A stretch of 22,520 bases of DNA from a virus. Shown one piece after another: positions 21,154 through 22,520 of this stretch (position 1 is the first letter of the stretch; the number at the start of each line of letters is the position of its first letter). The stretch spans positions 1 to 22,520 of the IMG/VR virus record IMGVR_UViG_3300005613_000437. One strand, 5' to 3'. The translations under genes and the position numbers were made by a program. The notes below the pieces were generated by a model. The model saw only the letters and a list, made by a program, of their open reading frames with translations, was not told where the DNA came from and did no database searches.

Positions 21154-21461
21154 TAGGTGCTCTTCTTCTTCTCGACCTTCTTCTTGCGCTTCCGCAGGAC
21201 TCGCCGCACGAGCCCGTCCTCGAGTCCGTCCTCGGGCGTCTGCACGACATCCTCGACGGCCTGCTCAGGGGCGGTCATGCGCGTGCTGTCCACGGGGGAC
21301 GCGGGCGTCTGGCGGTCGGGCACGCGCTCGAGCTTGTCGCCCTGATCGCGCAGCGTGGCACGCTCGGTCCAAAGGTCGCCGTCCACGATGTAGCCCGCCT
21401 CGCCACGAGGCGAGCCGTCAGGGTAGAGGAGCGTGCAGGTCTTCTTGACGCGGTACTTCAT
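21153..21461 (-). CDS. Small head-module protein with MxYRV/PDGS domain and basic tail, copy 1 (102 aa)
   Basis: MKYRVKKTCTLLYPDGSPRG opens a short beta-rich domain that is shared with the 117-residue gene at 20339-20692. A linker follows (EQAVEDVVQTPEDGLEDGL), and the last 18 residues are very basic (VRRVLRKRKKKVEKKKST). The function is not known to me. A basic tail on a head protein could contact DNA or the inner capsid wall. It begins just after a strong terminator (21473-21511), and its ATG has no clear Shine-Dalgarno, so its expression may depend on read-through or on a promoter I cannot see. It overlaps the next gene by one base. Confidence 0.7.
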   Translation of the reverse strand: MKYRVKKTCTLLYPDGSPRGEAGYIVDGDLWTERATLRDQGDKLERVPDRQTPASPVDSTRMTAPEQAVEDVVQTPEDGLEDGLVRRVLRKRKKKVEKKKST

Positions 21462-21472
21462 CAGATGTCGGG

Positions 21473-21511
21473 AAGAGAGGAAAGGGAGGGCGGCCTCGCC
21501 ACCGCCCTCCC
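21473..21511 (-). terminator. Intrinsic terminator inside the head gene cluster
   Basis: On the minus strand GGGAGGGCGG (21511-21502) pairs perfectly with CCGCCCTCCC (21493-21484), a 10-bp GC-rich stem with an 8-nt loop. It is followed by TTTCCTCTCTT (21483-21473). It lies 8 nt after the stop of the 134-residue gene, so it would end the capsid transcript and lower expression of everything downstream. No T-run follows on the plus strand. Confidence 0.85.
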
Positions 21512-21519
21512 AGGGGGAA

Positions 21520-21924
21520 TCAGACCTCGAAGGCCATCGTGCTCCCGTCGCCCGTGTAGTACGGCGTCAGGACCACATCGACGCCGTAGCTCTGGCTCGC
21601 TCCGACTCCCGTGCCGACGCAGCGGATGTACCGCTCCGTGCCAGTCAGGTTCACGCGAGCGACATACACGGTGTTGTCGTTCGCCGTCGTGACCTGCGTG
21701 AACGCAGCGCCAGAGACATCGGCGTAGGCATCGGAGCTGCCGTCGTCAGACGACTCCTGCACCTTTACGTCGAGCGAGGTCGTAACCGTGCCGACGTTCA
21801 AGACGATCAAGGCCTGGTGAAAGCCTTGGGTGTCGATGCCCGTGCCGTTGGTGGTGACGGCACCGTAGTCGTCGGCCTGGATGCCGACAGCAGCCTTCAC
21901 GGCTGCGATATCTGAAAGGGTCAT
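21520..21924 (-). CDS. Beta-rich head accessory / decoration protein candidate, copy 1 (134 aa)
   Basis: It follows the major capsid gene by 18 nt and has a strong ribosome-binding site (AAGGAG, 9 nt before ATG), so it should be made at high level with the capsid protein, as expected of a decoration protein. After a helical start (LSDIAAVKAAVG) the rest is beta-rich: QALIVLNVGTVTTSLDVKVQ (37-56), NDNTVYVARVNLTG (82-95), YGVDVVLTPYY. A paralogue of the C-terminal domain lies at 20695-21153. I do not know a named family for it. A terminator follows at once, which groups it with the capsid gene. Confidence 0.75.
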   Translation of the reverse strand: MTLSDIAAVKAAVGIQADDYGAVTTNGTGIDTQGFHQALIVLNVGTVTTSLDVKVQESSDDGSSDAYADVSGAAFTQVTTANDNTVYVARVNLTGTERYIRCVGTGVGASQSYGVDVVLTPYYTGDGSTMAFEV

Positions 21925-21942
21925 GGATTGGTGCTCCTTGGA

Positions 21943-22520
21943 TCAGTCAACCGAGTAGGTGAAGGACTCCGCGTGGCGCAGCGCAACGTCCACGCGCATC
22001 GTGGCGCGGATGTGCGTCTGGTCCTTCGAGAAGGCGTCGTCGGAGGTGTCGGACGCGAGCAGTCGCATCCCGCCCCAGCGAGCCACGATCACGTCGTCCC
22101 AGTTGCCGAACAGCACCGAGCCCGCGAAGTTGCTGGCGGTGGGCGCGGTCATCTGGGTCGAGGTGCGGAAGGGGTAGCCGAAGAGCATGTCGGAGAACCC
22201 GGTGCTCGTGGACACGGCGGAGAGCGGGGTGCTCGCGCCGCTATAGTCCACGGTCATCTGCCGGATCTCGGAGAGGGCCAGCGGGTGGAGGCACCAGCCG
22301 AGCTTCCCGCGCAGCGCGTTCGCCGCGTCGAGGTCCGAGATGAACTCCATCATGTTGGCGACGCTCGGAGGCGTGCCGATCTGGGCAGAGGTCGTCACGG
22401 TCGAGACGCCGGAGGTCTGCATGATGCCGATCGGCTCGCCGCTGCCGCCACCCGAGGAGCCGTTCAGAACGCCGAGGTCACAGGCAAGCCCGAGCTGCTG
22501 CGCAAGGTCTTCCTCGATGA
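21943..22520 (-). CDS. Major capsid protein, HK97 fold, C-terminal 191 residues (start beyond the window)
   Basis: The open frame runs from the right edge to TGA at 21945-21943. The visible part begins IEEDLAQQLGLACDLGVLNG, then a Gly/Ser loop and GEPIGIM. This is the classic HK97-type pattern in which a helix with D..A..NG.G....P.GI leads into the A-domain. Further on come SVANMMEFISDLDAAN (helix), GWCLHPLALSEIR, LFGYPFRTSTQM, LFGNWDDVIVARWGGMRLL and the usual end with TFSKDQT-like text (AFSKDQTHIRATMRVDVALRHAESFTYSVD in two parts). It would form the icosahedral shell. Portal, protease and terminase genes are expected to the right. Confidence 0.93.
   Translation of the reverse strand, partial: IEEDLAQQLGLACDLGVLNGSSGGGSGEPIGIMQTSGVSTVTTSAQIGTPPSVANMMEFISDLDAANALRGKLGWCLHPLALSEIRQMTVDYSGASTPLSAVSTSTGFSDMLFGYPFRTSTQMTAPTASNFAGSVLFGNWDDVIVARWGGMRLLASDTSDDAFSKDQTHIRATMRVDVALRHAESFTYSVD

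Noticed and set aside
1-22520. tRNA genes, CRISPR arrays, insertion sequences
   Set aside because: I saw no regularly spaced repeats, no transposase-like protein and no recognisable tRNA arms. The only repeats found are the leader copies and short tandem motifs listed above.

Overview
This window is the structural (late) region of a tailed bacteriophage or prophage with a long non-contractile, lambda-like tail. Every gene I can support lies on the minus strand, so transcription runs from the right edge to the left edge. The DNA is clearly GC-rich. A lambda-type tail-tip set (M-like, L-like with four cysteines, NlpC/P60 K-like, and J) and a candidate lipoprotein spanin point to a Gram-negative host. 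I cannot name the host or the phage. I see no integrase, repressor, tRNA or CRISPR array.

In the order of transcription: (1) Head module, 22520-19091. It holds the C-terminal part of an HK97-fold major capsid protein, a beta-rich head accessory protein, a strong intrinsic terminator, then a basic-tailed small protein, a second beta-rich protein and a second basic-tailed protein. These four genes look like two divergent copies of one two-gene cassette. A gp6-like head-tail connector and an HK97 gp10-like protein follow. (2) Tail module, 19094-13551. It holds an unassigned 133-residue protein, a tail terminator candidate, the tail tube protein, the G/GT tail assembly chaperones joined by a canonical -1 slippery heptamer (GGGAAAC, directly before the G stop codon), and an 819-residue tape measure protein. 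(3) Tail tip, 13548-2336. It holds an 850-residue M-like protein with a very large N-terminal extension, an L-like Fe-S-type protein, an NlpC/P60 protein that seems to have lost its catalytic histidine, a 2382-residue J-like protein with lectin-like insertions and a C1q-like end, and a small fibre protein.

(4) Lysis module, 2360-1559. It holds a coiled-coil/TM protein, a one-TM holin candidate and a lipoprotein with a C-terminal membrane segment (candidate unimolecular spanin). No endolysin is visible. (5) A structured intergenic region, 1558-1179. It holds several mutually exclusive stems after the last late gene, then an AT-rich patch. (6) An accessory region, 1285-1. It holds small unrecognised genes, three of them preceded by copies of one leader. 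Two leader copies are full length (111 bp, about 95% identical by eye) and one is short. All three end in a Shine-Dalgarno AAGGA exactly 8 nt before the ATG. A strong terminator separates the first two units. This repeated leader is the best candidate for something not yet described.

The genes from 20339 to 1559 are mostly coupled by 1-25 nt overlaps or 2 nt gaps, which suggests one long polycistronic message. All functional calls rest on motifs read by eye. No database search was run.
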